64,000 nt of DNA from CAWCUU01 sp963798855. GTDB taxonomy: Bacteria > Gemmatimonadota > Gemmatimonadetes > Longimicrobiales > RSA9. Position numbers and translations under genes: made by a program. Shown in pieces: positions 32,652-41,902 of the stretch. The notes under the pieces were generated by a model. It was not told where the DNA came from and searched no databases. It saw nothing but the letters and a program-made list of their open reading frames with translations. How positions within the stretch are numbered: position 1 is the first letter of the stretch; each line of letters opens with the position of its first letter. The stretch spans positions 496,001 to 560,000 of the forward strand of contig CAWCUU010000002.1 of NCBI GenBank assembly GCA_963798855.1. The letters run 5' to 3'.

Positions 32652-34493
32652 ATGGAGCACGATCGAATGAAGCGGCGCGTCGCCTACTTCTCCATGGAAG
32701 TCGGTCTCGAGAACTCTCTCCCCACGTACTCGGGCGGACTGGGCATTCTGGCCGGCGATACGCTCCGTGCCGCGGCCGACGTCGGCATTCCGATGGTCGG
32801 CGTCACGCTCGTCCATCGGAAAGGCTATTTCCGGCAGCGCCTCGACGAAGAGGGAAACCAACGCGAGGAGCCCGCGGATTGGCGCCCCGAGGACCGGCTG
32901 ATCGAGGTGGAGCCGCGCGTCCAGATCCAGCTCTCGGGGCGCACCGTGCACGTGCGAGCGTGGCGCTACGACGTGCGCGGCCATGCGGGTGCGTGGATTC
33001 CGGTCTACCTGCTCGACACGAATCTGCCGGAGAACGCGCCCGAGGACCGTGCCATCACGGACCACCTCTACGGCGGTGACGAATTCTACCGCCTGAGCCA
33101 GGAGGCAGTGCTCGGGCTCGGCGGCATCGCCATGCTGCGGGCGCTCGGACACGACAGCATCCGCATCCACCACATGAACGAGGGCCATTCCGCGCTGCTC
33201 GCGATCGCGCTGCTGGAGCAGGAGCCCTCGAGCGGCGAGGCCGCCATTGAGTCCGTCCGGCGCCGCTGCGTCTTCACGACCCATACGCCTGTCCCCGCCG
33301 GTCACGACTGTTTCCCGCTCTCCCTCGTGCGCGACGTGCTCGGGCCGGAGCGGGCGAACACGCTCTGCGCCGCCGGCGGATGTACCGACGGCACGCTGAA
33401 CATGACCCATTTCGCGCTGCACCTGTCGCACTTCCTGAACGGCGTGGCGATGCGGCACCGCGAGGTCTCCCGCAGCATGTTCCCCGACTTCTTCGTCAAC
33501 TCGATCACGAACGGCGTCCACGCCGGCACCTGGGTCTCGCCTCCGTTCCGCGCGCTGTTCGACCACCACATCCCCGAATGGCGCGACGAGGCGTTCAACC
33601 TCCGTTACGCCGTCAGCATCCCGCTCGGCGAGATCCGCGGCGCCCACCGCGACGCGAAGCACGCGCTACTGGCCGAGGTGCACCGCCGCACCGGAATCGC
33701 CCTCGACCCCGCGGTCCTGACGATCGGCTTCGCCCGGCGTGCCACGTCCTACAAGCGGGCCGGCCTGCTGTTCTCCGATATGGAGCGGCTGCGCCGCATC
33801 TCGCGGCAGGTCGGACCACTGCAGATCCTCTTCGCGGGCAAGGCACACCCACACGACGAGGGCGGCAAGGCCGTGATCCGGCGTGTCTTCAATGCCGCTC
33901 GCGCCCTCGGTGACCTCGTGCGCGTCGTCTACCTCGAGGACTACGACATGGACCTGGCCGGCCGACTGGTCGCCGGGGTCGACGTCTGGCTGAACACGCC
34001 ACAGAAGCCGCAGGAGGCCTCCGGCACCAGCGGCATGAAAGCGGCGCTGAACGGCGTGCCCAGCCTGAGCGTGCTGGACGGCTGGTGGATCGAGGGACAC
34101 GTCGAGGGAGTCACGGGTTGGTCGATCGGTGAAACGTGGGAGCTCGAAACCGATCGCGATCGTGAGCCGGAGTCGCTCTACCAGAAGCTGGAGGAGCAGA
34201 TCACGCCGCTCTACTACGCACGGCCCGACGCTTTCGCCGCCGTGATGCGCTCGGCCATCTCGCTGAACGGCTCCTTCTTCAACGCCGAGCGCATGATCCT
34301 GCAGTACGCCACGCACGCCTACTCACTGCCCATGCGGGTCAGCAGGGACGCGGATCGCACCGAGTCGGCTGGCGAAGACGGGGCCGAGGAGGCCGTGGAT
34401 GCCGACCGGGGACAGCCCGTCGGCGGACAAGGCGAGGGCGAGCGCGTCGGCGCCGGTGAGCCCGCGAGCCCGCGCCGCCGCTGGTCGCACTGA
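32652..34493 (+). CDS. glgP: Alpha-glucan (glycogen/starch) phosphorylase, short type
   Basis: 613 residues. Releases glucose 1-phosphate from alpha-1,4-glucans. MKRRVAYFSMEVGLENSLPT and YSGGLGILAGDTLRAAADVG are typical of the short bacterial/archaeal phosphorylases; HHMNEGHSALLAIALLEQE, FARRATSYKRAGLLFSDMER and EASGTSGMKAALNGVPSLSV follow, the last holding the PLP lysine. The C-terminal 60 residues (after YATHAYSLPMRVS) are acidic, low complexity and probably disordered. ATG 32652 is chosen; ATG 32667 (MKRRVAYF) is an alternative closer to the family start. It stands alone, with no glg neighbours. Confidence 0.9.
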   Translation: MEHDRMKRRVAYFSMEVGLENSLPTYSGGLGILAGDTLRAAADVGIPMVGVTLVHRKGYFRQRLDEEGNQREEPADWRPEDRLIEVEPRVQIQLSGRTVHVRAWRYDVRGHAGAWIPVYLLDTNLPENAPEDRAITDHLYGGDEFYRLSQEAVLGLGGIAMLRALGHDSIRIHHMNEGHSALLAIALLEQEPSSGEAAIESVRRRCVFTTHTPVPAGHDCFPLSLVRDVLGPERANTLCAAGGCTDGTLNMTHFALHLSHFLNGVAMRHREVSRSMFPDFFVNSITNGVHAGTWVSPPFRALFDHHIPEWRDEAFNLRYAVSIPLGEIRGAHRDAKHALLAEVHRRTGIALDPAVLTIGFARRATSYKRAGLLFSDMERLRRISRQVGPLQILFAGKAHPHDEGGKAVIRRVFNAARALGDLVRVVYLEDYDMDLAGRLVAGVDVWLNTPQKPQEASGTSGMKAALNGVPSLSVLDGWWIEGHVEGVTGWSIGETWELETDRDREPESLYQKLEEQITPLYYARPDAFAAVMRSAISLNGSFFNAERMILQYATHAYSLPMRVSRDADRTESAGEDGAEEAVDADRGQPVGGQGEGERVGAGEPASPRRRWSH

Positions 34494-34499
34494 CCCGCG

Positions 34500-34604
34500 C
34501 ACGCGCACCCCGGAGGCGCCCGGCCGCAGGCCACCCCGAAGGCGCCCGGCCGAAGGCCGCGCCCCGCAGGCGCCCCGCCGCCGGAGGCGGCGGCGCCCGC
34601 CCGT
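34500..34604. repeat. GC-rich direct repeats and hairpin between convergent genes
   Basis: Repeated GAGGCGCCCGGCCGCAGGCC-like words followed by a hairpin CCGCCGCC-GGA-GGCGGCGG (34575-34593). Placed between the ends of glgP and the oxidoreductase gene, it is probably a shared bidirectional terminator. Confidence 0.45.
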
Positions 34605-35627
34605 TCAGGGCGCAACGACGACCTTGCCGAACTGCCGACCGGACTCGAGCCGCTCGTGCGCCTCTACGATACGTTCCAGCGGCAGCACCTCGTCCACGAC
34701 GGGGTTCAGCACGCCGCGGAAGACCAGCCCCATCACGCTCTCGAACTCGGAACGCGAGGCCATGGTCGTGCCGATGATCTGGAGCTGCTTCCAGAACAGC
34801 AGCCGCACGTCGGTGTGGGAGTTCGGGCCGGTCGTCGCGCCGTAGGTCACGAAGCGGCCGCCCCGCGCGAGCGCCCTGACGTTGTCCCCCCACGTCGCCT
34901 CGCCGACGGAGTCCAGCACGACGTCCACGCCGCGCTTTCCGGTGTCCTTCCACACCTCGCGGGAGTAGTCCACCGCCAGTCGGTCGTAGACGACGTCCGC
35001 ACCCAGCTCGAGTACCGCGGCGACGTGGTCCGTGCTGGTGACCGCAAAGACGCGAGCCCCCGCGAGCTTCGCGATCTGGATGGCCGCGGTCGCGACACCG
35101 CCCGAGCCGCCGGTGATGAGCACATCCTCGCCCGCGCGCAGCCGCGCCCGAGTGAGCAGCCCGCGCCACGCCGTCTGGAACACGAGCGGCGCGGCCGCGG
35201 CGCGGGTCCACTCGACGCCGGCCGGGATGGGAAGCACGTTCCTCGCCGGAACCGCGACGAGCTCCGCGAAGCCGCCGTTCGTGTGCTCGCCGAGGATGCG
35301 GAAGCGGACGCACAGCGACTGCTCGCCCCGATGGCACCACTCGCACTGCCCGCACCAGAGTGACGGGTTGACGACGACGCGCTCGCCGACGCCGACGTCC
35401 TCGACGCCAGAGCCGAGCTCCTCGATCTCGCCGGCCACATCCGAGCCGCCGATGTGCGGCATGGTCGTCTCGACCGGCAGCCCACGACGCACCCACAGGT
35501 CGAGGTGGTTCATCGCCGCGGCCCGGACCCGGACGAGGACCTCTCCCGCTCCGGGCTCGGGCCGCGCGACCTCCTCCACCCGCAGGACGGCGGGCGGGCC
35601 GTGCTCGTGGAAGATCGCAGCTCTCAC
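34605..35627 (-). CDS. Zinc-binding medium-chain dehydrogenase/reductase
   Basis: 340 residues. MRAAIFHEHGPPAVLRVEEV and AAAMNHLDLWVRRGLPVE start the catalytic domain. CGQCEWCHRGEQSLC is a C-x2-C-x2-C-x7-C structural zinc site. ARLRAGEDVLITGGSGGVAT is the NAD(P) Rossmann motif and LDSVGEATWGDNVRALARGG a family signature. Probably an NADPH-dependent quinone or alcohol oxidoreductase in the cytoplasm; substrate unknown. The start codon is GTG 35627, overlapping the TGA of the Ku gene (GTGA), so it is translated from the Ku transcript. Confidence 0.85.
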   Translation of the reverse strand: MRAAIFHEHGPPAVLRVEEVARPEPGAGEVLVRVRAAAMNHLDLWVRRGLPVETTMPHIGGSDVAGEIEELGSGVEDVGVGERVVVNPSLWCGQCEWCHRGEQSLCVRFRILGEHTNGGFAELVAVPARNVLPIPAGVEWTRAAAAPLVFQTAWRGLLTRARLRAGEDVLITGGSGGVATAAIQIAKLAGARVFAVTSTDHVAAVLELGADVVYDRLAVDYSREVWKDTGKRGVDVVLDSVGEATWGDNVRALARGGRFVTYGATTGPNSHTDVRLLFWKQLQIIGTTMASRSEFESVMGLVFRGVLNPVVDEVLPLERIVEAHERLESGRQFGKVVVAP

Positions 35628-36649
35628 CGGCTCCCCACCGCCTCCACCAGCTCCTCCTTGCTCATCGCGCTCCGCCCCGGAATGTCGAGATCCTTCGCGC
35701 GTTCGTACAGGTCCTTCTTCGACAGATCGCGCAGCGCGACGCCGCCGGACGGACGGCGCTCCGGCCGGCCGGTGCGGGAAGCTCGCCGCTTCGCCCGGTG
35801 CGGACGCCTGCCCGCCCCTTCGCCGCGGCTGCGCCCGGAAGCCGACCCGCCCCCGGCGAGGCTGCGCTTGAGAACCTCCATCAGGTCGATCACCTCGGTC
35901 TCCTCCTCAGCACCGGCGGGGGCCCGCACGACGTCCTCACCGGCGCGTCGCTTCCGCTCCACGAGCCGGAGCAGTGCGCGGGAAGGCTCGTCCCGGAGCT
36001 CATCCTCGTCCAGCTTCCTGGCGGCCAACGCGTCGATCGCCTTCTCGATCGCGCTCACCTTCTTCCGCCCCGGCTTGCTCGGCTCCGGCAGGCCGAGGTC
36101 GTCGGGGGAGCGCACCTCGTCGGCGAAGCGCAGCGTCTCCGCCCGCAGGATGCCGTTCTCCGACAGAATCGCGACGAGGTATTCCTTGCCGCGCATCACG
36201 AATGTCGCGATGCCCGCCTTGCGCTCCTTCTCCATGGTCGCGGCGAGAAGACGATAGGCCTTGGTCGATCCGCCGTCGGGCGTGAGGAAGTACGCCCGCT
36301 CGAAGTACATCGGGTCGATCTCGTCCTGGTCGACGAAGCGGCGCAGGTCGATGTCGCGTGTCTTGCGGGGCTCCAGCGCCTCCAGCTCCTCGTCCTCGAC
36401 CACCACGAACTCGCCGTTCCCGACCTCGTATCCGCGCACGATGTGCTCCGGCGGGACCTCGCGATCGTCCTTCGGGCAGTAGTAACGCCGGCTGAGCGGG
36501 TGCCCTTCCGGAGACAGCATGCGCAGCCCCACATGCGTCGATCGGTTCGCCGGGAAGAGGCTCACCGGCACCGACACCAGGCCGAACGTGATCGTCCCGG
36601 ACCAGAAGGCGCGGGCGCGGATCTCGATGTCCTTCTTCGACTCGGCCAC
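35624..36649 (-). CDS. ku: Ku DNA-end-binding protein with C-terminal SAP/Rho-N-like domain
   Basis: 341 residues. Ku core: RARAFWSGTITFGLVSVPVS, then RYYCPKDDREVPPEHIVRGY (with KDDREV near the Ku bridge) and DPMYFERAYFLTPDGGSTKA, EYLVAILSENGILRAETLRF. After a lysine/arginine-rich linker (about residues 270-305) a small helical domain LSKKDLYERAKDLDIPGRSA / MSKEELVEAV resembles the Rho N-terminal or SAP fold found at the end of several bacterial Ku proteins, which aids DNA retention. Ku binds double-strand ends and recruits LigD in bacterial NHEJ. No ligD is in the window. Confidence 0.9.
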   Translation of the reverse strand: MAESKKDIEIRARAFWSGTITFGLVSVPVSLFPANRSTHVGLRMLSPEGHPLSRRYYCPKDDREVPPEHIVRGYEVGNGEFVVVEDEELEALEPRKTRDIDLRRFVDQDEIDPMYFERAYFLTPDGGSTKAYRLLAATMEKERKAGIATFVMRGKEYLVAILSENGILRAETLRFADEVRSPDDLGLPEPSKPGRKKVSAIEKAIDALAARKLDEDELRDEPSRALLRLVERKRRAGEDVVRAPAGAEEETEVIDLMEVLKRSLAGGGSASGRSRGEGAGRRPHRAKRRASRTGRPERRPSGGVALRDLSKKDLYERAKDLDIPGRSAMSKEELVEAVGSR

Positions 36650-36669
36650 GGCTCCTCCCTATGACGTGC

Positions 36670-37452
36670 TCACGCAGCGCGGCCCTCCCGTGCGCTCTCC
36701 AGGCTGGCGCGCAGCATCGCCTCGAGCGACTTCTGCTTCGGCTTCTTCTCCACGATCCGCTCCACCTTCACCTTGCCGCCGCGCGCCTTCGTCTCGACGA
36801 GATCCAGCACGCGGTCGCGATACTCGTCCCGCCACTCCGTCGGATCGTAGTCCGCCTCCAGCATGCCGATGAGCTGCCGGGCCATCGCGACCTCCCTCGC
36901 GTCCGGCGCACGCCCACCGGGCTGCGGCAGCTCCGATGCGGATAGCACCTCCCCGGCGTGCCTCAGCGTGATCAGCATCGGATAGGCGTCCTCCAGCCGC
37001 AGCGCGCCGACGTACGCCTTCTTGCGCATCGTCCAGCGCGCCAGGCCCTCGACCTCCTTGCGCTCCAGCGCATCCGCGAGAGCGAAGTACGAGGAGTCGT
37101 CGCCGTCCGGGCCGAGATAGTAGGGACGGTCATACCACTGATGATTGATCCGCGACGGTGGCACGAAGCGTGTGATCTCGATGTCCCGCGAGGAATCCGG
37201 CTCCAGCTCCTCGAGCTCCTCCGGCTCCAGCATCACGAAGGCGCCGTCCTCGGTCTCGTAGCCCTTGCGAATCTCTTCGTACGGGACCACATCGCCGCTG
37301 ACCGGATCCACCATCCGCTGCTTCAACGGCGTCCTGTCCCGATCATGCAGCAGCCGGAAGTGGACGTTTCGATCCTGTACGGCCGAGTAGAGCTTGACCG
37401 GCACCGCGACTCCGCCGAAGCGGATCACTCCCTTCCAGATCGCGCGTGCCAT
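36670..37452 (-). CDS. ku: Second Ku protein, core only
   Basis: 260 residues. MARAIWKGVIRFGGVAVPVK, then LLHDRDRTPLKQRMVDPVSG, VPYEEIRKGYETEDGAFVML, LEPDSSRDIEITRFVPPSRI and WYDRPYYLGPDGDDSSYFAL define a complete Ku core without the C-terminal domain of its neighbour. It differs strongly from the Ku at 35.6-36.6 kb, so this is an old paralogue pair that may form heterodimers or act in different growth phases. It is upstream in the same direction with a 20-base gap. Confidence 0.9.
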   Translation of the reverse strand: MARAIWKGVIRFGGVAVPVKLYSAVQDRNVHFRLLHDRDRTPLKQRMVDPVSGDVVPYEEIRKGYETEDGAFVMLEPEELEELEPDSSRDIEITRFVPPSRINHQWYDRPYYLGPDGDDSSYFALADALERKEVEGLARWTMRKKAYVGALRLEDAYPMLITLRHAGEVLSASELPQPGGRAPDAREVAMARQLIGMLEADYDPTEWRDEYRDRVLDLVETKARGGKVKVERIVEKKPKQKSLEAMLRASLESAREGRAA

Positions 37453-37453
37453 C

Positions 37454-37669
37454 TCAGTCCTCCCCGCCTTCCGCCGAATCGTCCGGCGCGCACGTCGGGC
37501 AGTAGGCTTCGCGCGTCTTCCGCACCGTGACCACGCAGAACGGGCAGACCGGCGCGTCACAGGCGACACAGCGGTACTCGATCTCGTAGGCGTACGTCTG
37601 CAGACAGAAGTCGCACGACTCCCCATCGGCCGCGATCCACCATCTCGACTGCGGCAGCGTCCGCTCCAC
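37454..37669 (-). CDS. Small zinc-finger protein upstream of Ku
   Basis: Seventy-one residues from GTG 37669 (GGGAGG 7 bases upstream). It contains four CxxC-type pairs: CDFC, CVAC with CPFC, and CPTC (SCDFCLQTYAYEIEYRCVAC, then APVCPFCVVT and EAYCPTCAPD). This looks like a RING- or B-box-like double zinc ribbon. It ends 2 bases before the second Ku ATG and is probably the first gene of the Ku operon. Function unknown; a DNA- or protein-binding partner of Ku is a guess. Confidence 0.6.
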   Translation of the reverse strand: MERTLPQSRWWIAADGESCDFCLQTYAYEIEYRCVACDAPVCPFCVVTVRKTREAYCPTCAPDDSAEGGED

Positions 37670-37835
37670 CTTTCGCCTCCCGCTGAGATTCCCCCCTGAT
37701 GGGGGCAAGATCCCTGCCGCCGCACGTGAACGTACATCCGAAATCGAAGGCGAAATCGAATTGCAGTCTGGTCGCGTCCGGAGGCGGCACCGACTACTGT
37801 GAGCGCAGCGGGGAATCGCTCGAGCGACAGGGGAC

Positions 37836-38783
37836 ATGCTCATGATGCGAAGGGGAATCGTATTCGCGCTCGCGATGACGGCGATCGTCGCGGGCATCGC
37901 CGCATACGGCCGGGTGAGCCGAACCGCGACAACCCCGGCCCCCACCCCCGGGCTCTGGCAGATCTACGATTCCGCGCTCGAGCACGCGAAGTACATCGAC
38001 CTGACGCACACGCTCACGCCGTCCATCCCGGTCTGGAAGGGATTCGGCCCGGCGAAGTTCGGGCCTACGGTGAACCCGGAGACGGGTAAGCCGTACACGT
38101 ACGCCGAGGACGGCTTCGAGGCGACGCGCTACGAGCTGAGCACCGATCAGTACGGCACCCAGCTCGACCCGCCCGCTCACTGGGCGCCGGAGTTCCCCGC
38201 GATCGACGAGCTGCCGCCGACCTACGCGATCCGACCGCTCGTCGTGATCTCGATCGTCGACCAGCTCGCCGCCCACCCCGGCTACCACCTGCAGGTATCC
38301 GACATCGAGCGCTGGGAGGTGATGAACGGCCGGATCCCCGCCGGCTCCGTGGTCATGGTCCGCTCCGACTGGTCGAAGGACTGGCCCGATCCGGGGCTGG
38401 CTACGCGCACGGTGTTTCCAGGCGTCTCCCTGGCCGCGCTGAAATTTCTGCACGAGCGCCGCCACATCCTCTTCCACGGCCACGAACCCCTCGACACGGA
38501 CACGACGCCGACTCTCGAGGGCGAGCACTGGCTCATGCACCACGGCTACGCGCAGGCCGAAGGCGTGGCGAACCTGGACCGTGTCCCGCCCACCGGCTGC
38601 CTCGTCACCATCGGCTACCCGAAGTTCAAGGGCGGCCTGGGCGGCTACGCCCGCTACGTCGCGATCTGTCCGGAGCACTGGAATCAGGGCGTCTCCGTGG
38701 GTCAGCTACCGGAGGCGCCCCTGCCACGCAGCGACAGCATTCTGCAGTGGGACCCGGTCCGGGGCGTACGGCTACGCCAGTAG
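37836..38783 (+). CDS. Secreted cyclase-family (kynurenine formamidase-like) metal-dependent hydrolase
   Basis: 315 residues. N-terminal signal or anchor (RRGIVFALAMTAIVAGIAAY), then YIDLTHTLTPSIPVWKGFG and TDQYGTQLDPPAHWAPEFPA, the variant of the cyclase motif H-x-G-T-H-x-D-x-P-x-H in which some metal ligands differ (G-T-Q-L-D-P-P-A-H). Further motifs are GSVVMVRSDWSKDW and DTTPTLEGEHWLMHHGYAQA. The family hydrolyses amides or lactones with a divalent metal. The Q in place of the first His is seen in many family members. Exported, alone in its direction. Confidence 0.75.
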   Translation: MLMMRRGIVFALAMTAIVAGIAAYGRVSRTATTPAPTPGLWQIYDSALEHAKYIDLTHTLTPSIPVWKGFGPAKFGPTVNPETGKPYTYAEDGFEATRYELSTDQYGTQLDPPAHWAPEFPAIDELPPTYAIRPLVVISIVDQLAAHPGYHLQVSDIERWEVMNGRIPAGSVVMVRSDWSKDWPDPGLATRTVFPGVSLAALKFLHERRHILFHGHEPLDTDTTPTLEGEHWLMHHGYAQAEGVANLDRVPPTGCLVTIGYPKFKGGLGGYARYVAICPEHWNQGVSVGQLPEAPLPRSDSILQWDPVRGVRLRQ

Positions 38784-38816
38784 CCGCCCCTTCCCGGGTC
38801 CTCGGCAGTCGCCGCG

Positions 38817-39734
38817 TCAGCGGCCAGAGCCGATCCTCCAGCCGAGGAACGCGACGGCGTCGGGCGAAGCCTCCGACAGACCGGCGCCGAGCCCGAGGGT
38901 GAGCGAGCGTCCCGGCGCCACCGAATAGCCGAGCGCCGCGGACAGCGAGAGCGGTGCGGCGACCCCTTCCACGATCGGCGACGCGCCGTCGAGCGAAAGC
39001 ATCGCCGAGAGCCGCGCAGAGAGAGCGAGCCCGAGTCCGAGCCCGTACGCGGGGCCGTCGCGGAGCTCGGGCTCGGGCAGGTCGCCGTAGAGCCAGTACT
39101 CGACATCGGCGAACACCGTCGCGGCTCCGGCCCCGAATGCGGCCGACGCCGCTGCGGCCGCGTCCCAGCGCCCGGTGCCCACCCCCGACTCGAGATCCGC
39201 GACAGGGACCTTGGTCATGGCGCCGATCGAAAGCGAGCGGAGCGCCCCCGTGCCCCGGTACACGTCGACCTCAGCATCGAGCAACGGATCGCCCACCTGC
39301 AGCTCATAGGCTGCCGGGCCGGCGACGGAGTCGCCGGTCACCGCTGCGCTCACCATGCCCTGCCGCCCACCCCCCTTGCGCATCGGCACGACCTCCCCGG
39401 CGGCCCTGCCGCGGAGCGCCATGTAGTCCGGTCCGCCCGTCGGCAGCATGCCGCCACCGACCGTCGTCACCGCACCGGAGTTCTGCAGGATCAGGGGCAG
39501 GCCGACGGCGATGCGCAGCGCCCCCGACTCGGCGGCGACGCGGCTGGACAGCACCCAGGTGCGCGTCGGCTCGCTGAAGATGTAGGAGCCGGAGGCGTAC
39601 TGCAGCGAGCCCGACCAGGCGAGCTCCTGCCCCCCGAGGGGAAGGGTCGACGCCAGCGGCACGGACGGCAACGAGATCGCGAGCAACGCGATCAGCCGCC
39701 GGCGGAGCGAGCCGACCCGTTCCCGGCCCGTCAT
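38817..39734 (-). CDS. Outer-membrane transporter-like beta-barrel
   Basis: 305 residues. Signal peptide RRRLIALLAISLPSVPLAST, then many short amphipathic strands: WSGSLQYASGSYIFSEPTRT, ALRIAVGLPLILQNSGAV, SLSIGAMTKVPVADLESGVG, ATVFADVEYWLYGDL and SLTLGLGAGLSEASPD. The protein ends WRIGSGR. The pattern resembles the meta-pathway phenol/alkane transporter-like barrels of unknown cargo. The start overlaps the upstream coiled-coil gene stop (ATGA). Confidence 0.6.
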   Translation of the reverse strand: MTGRERVGSLRRRLIALLAISLPSVPLASTLPLGGQELAWSGSLQYASGSYIFSEPTRTWVLSSRVAAESGALRIAVGLPLILQNSGAVTTVGGGMLPTGGPDYMALRGRAAGEVVPMRKGGGRQGMVSAAVTGDSVAGPAAYELQVGDPLLDAEVDVYRGTGALRSLSIGAMTKVPVADLESGVGTGRWDAAAAASAAFGAGAATVFADVEYWLYGDLPEPELRDGPAYGLGLGLALSARLSAMLSLDGASPIVEGVAAPLSLSAALGYSVAPGRSLTLGLGAGLSEASPDAVAFLGWRIGSGR

Positions 39735-40186
39735 GGCTGCGAGATCCGCTGCCGCAGCCGCTCCATGACCTCGTATCCTTCCTCCATCCCGGCGGCCATG
39801 GATTGCCAGTGCTCGCGCAACCGGTCCATCTCCCGTTGCAGCTCCGGATCGCGATCGAATGCCTTGTCGGCGGCCATCTCGCGCGTGCGCTGCATGTTCT
39901 GGCGGAGCTGCACGGCCGCGGCATCGAGGGACCGGCACATCTCCTGGAGCCGCTGCTGCTGGCGCATCCGGTCCTGGTCCTGCAACTGCTCCATCTGTCG
40001 CGTCATCTGCTGATCCATCTGGTGCAGTCGATCGCGCAGCTGATCCATTCGCCGGATCTGCTCGTCCATCCGCTGCACGTGCTGCTGCATCCGCTCCTGC
40101 GAGCGGGCCTGCGCGCCGACCACCCCGGGAATCACCGCCAGCGCGCCGGCCACCGCCGCGCTCCGCCACCACCGCATCGCCCTCAT
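39731..40186 (-). CDS. Secreted helical coiled-coil protein
   Basis: 151 residues. Signal peptide MRAMRWWRSAAVAGALAVIP with GVVGAQA cleavage-like end, then an almost wholly helical, Gln/Met/Arg-rich coiled coil (QEQMQQHVQRMDEQIRRMDQ-like, RQMEQLQDQDRMRQQQRLQE). Probably a small periplasmic chaperone-like or CpxP-like protein. It is the first gene of a two-gene unit with the barrel protein downstream, which suggests it helps or shields that barrel. Confidence 0.6.
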   Translation of the reverse strand: MRAMRWWRSAAVAGALAVIPGVVGAQARSQERMQQHVQRMDEQIRRMDQLRDRLHQMDQQMTRQMEQLQDQDRMRQQQRLQEMCRSLDAAAVQLRQNMQRTREMAADKAFDRDPELQREMDRLREHWQSMAAGMEEGYEVMERLRQRISQP

Positions 40187-40406
40187 GATCGCCTCCTGAA
40201 AGTGCGAGCGGCCGCTCCCCCGCTTCTCGTGGGTTGGCGCCCGCATCGCCGGACTCCATTTGTATAGACGCCCACACCGATCGGCGACCTGTGGGGCTTC
40301 TCCGGATCTTCTGTGGGGTGCGTCCCGATCCCCCCGCGTTGGCGTTGCGCGGGCCGCCCGAACCTGCGACTCTCCACCCGGACCACTGCACGCACCGAGG
40401 CATCCC

Positions 40407-40892
40407 ATGCCTGCGCACGAACCCGACGAAAACCTGCTCGACACGCTGAAGCGCCGGGCCGCGGACGGCTCGCCGGAGGCCGCGGCGGCCGACGTCCAGC
40501 CCGTCGAGCCGGGGGAAGGCGACTTCGATCTCGTGCGCAGAGCCATGGCGGCCGCCGAGGATCCGGAGGCCGGCCACGACGCGACCTTGGGCGGCTACAT
40601 CCGCAAGCACGACCGGCCGCCGGCGTTCACGGGCTCGGACGGGCAGCCGTACACGGTGGGGGTGGAGGCGGAGCCGGCCGATGCCCCGGAGCACGGGTGG
40701 AGCGGCTACCTGGTGTTCCTGCGCTGGGCGGCGACCGGCGCGGGCATCATGGAGCACCTCGATTCCGGCGACCTCGTCCATGGCGCAACGGAGGAGCAGT
40801 GCCGCGACGCCGTTCTCGCGCTGTCCCTGTACGAGGTGAAGGCAGAGCTGGACGCCGCGCTCGATCGGCGCCGGGCCACGGCGGAGGACTGA
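40407..40892 (+). CDS. Acidic hypothetical protein upstream of proline dehydrogenase
   Basis: 161 residues, strongly acidic (MPAHEPDENLLDTLKRRAAD; DATLGGYIRKHDRPPAFTGS; EPADAPEHGWSGYLVFLRWA). No membrane helix and no motif I recognise. It ends 5 bases before the proline dehydrogenase ATG and is probably co-transcribed with it. Confidence 0.65.
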   Translation: MPAHEPDENLLDTLKRRAADGSPEAAAADVQPVEPGEGDFDLVRRAMAAAEDPEAGHDATLGGYIRKHDRPPAFTGSDGQPYTVGVEAEPADAPEHGWSGYLVFLRWAATGAGIMEHLDSGDLVHGATEEQCRDAVLALSLYEVKAELDAALDRRRATAED

Positions 40893-40897
40893 CCCGG

Positions 40898-41860
40898 ATG
40901 CTTCGCGAGACGTTCCTCTTCCTCAGCGAGAACCGGCTGGCACGGCGCATCGCTACGGATGCCCCGTTTGCCGCCGCCTTCTCGCGCCGCTTCGTTGCCG
41001 GCGATACCCTCGATGATGCCGTGGCGGCGGTCCGGCGGCTGAACGCAGAAGGGATGACGACATCGCTGGACTACCTCGGCGAAGCCGTGAACAGCCGCGC
41101 GGAGGCGGAGGCCGCTCGCGAGACGATCAAGCAGGTAATCGAGCGCATCGCCGCGGAGGGGCTCGACGGCAACGTCTCGCTGAAGCTGACGCAGCTCGGA
41201 CAGGACATCGCGGAGGATTTCGTCCACGCGAACGCCGTCGAGATTCTCGAACTGGCCCGATCGTGCGACCTGTTCGTCCGCTTCGACATGGAGGACAACG
41301 AGTACACGCAGCGCACGCTCGACTTCTTCCGGCGCGTTCGCGAGGAAGGCCATACGAATTGCGGCGTCGTCATTCAGAGCTACCTGTACCGCAGCGAGAA
41401 GGACATCGAGACGCTGAACGCGATGGGCGCCCGGGTGAGGCTGTGCAAGGGTGCGTACAAGGAGCCGGAGCGCGTCGCGTTTCCGGACAAGCGGGACGTC
41501 GACGCGAACTTCGTCCGGCTGATGCAGCGCCTGCTCGACGAGGGCACCTATCCCGGGATCGCGACGCACGATGAGGCGATGATCTCGGCAACGCTCGCCC
41601 ACGTTCGCGAGAACAGCGTCCCGGCCGACAGCTTCGAGTTCCAGATGCTCTACGGCGTCCGTCGCGACCTGCAGCAGCGCATCGTCCGCGACGGCTTCAA
41701 GCTGCGGATCTACGTGCCGTTCGGCGACGCCTGGTACCCCTATTTCATGCGCCGGCTGGCAGAGCGACCGGCCAACCTGTTCTTCATTGTGAGAAACGTG
41801 CTGCGCGAGTCGCCGGTCGGCTTCCTGCTCGGCGGCAACGGCAGGCATCCGGAGTCCTGA
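40898..41860 (+). CDS. putA/prodh: Proline dehydrogenase
   Basis: 320-residue FAD-dependent TIM-barrel enzyme oxidising L-proline to pyrroline-5-carboxylate and passing electrons to quinone. Conserved stretches: MTTSLDYLGEAVNSRAEAEA, NVSLKLTQLGQDIA, FVRFDMEDNEYTQRTLDFF, VRLCKGAYKEPERVAFPDKR, GIATHDEAMISATLAHVREN and EFQMLYGVRRDLQQRIVRDG with the C-terminal YPYFMRRLAERPANLFFIVR. Length matches the single-domain monofunctional type. No P5C dehydrogenase gene is in the window. Confidence 0.92.
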   Translation: MLRETFLFLSENRLARRIATDAPFAAAFSRRFVAGDTLDDAVAAVRRLNAEGMTTSLDYLGEAVNSRAEAEAARETIKQVIERIAAEGLDGNVSLKLTQLGQDIAEDFVHANAVEILELARSCDLFVRFDMEDNEYTQRTLDFFRRVREEGHTNCGVVIQSYLYRSEKDIETLNAMGARVRLCKGAYKEPERVAFPDKRDVDANFVRLMQRLLDEGTYPGIATHDEAMISATLAHVRENSVPADSFEFQMLYGVRRDLQQRIVRDGFKLRIYVPFGDAWYPYFMRRLAERPANLFFIVRNVLRESPVGFLLGGNGRHPES

Positions 41861-41902
41861 CGACGCCCCGAGCACCGCGTCGTCGACAGAGAGGAGAGCA
41901 TC

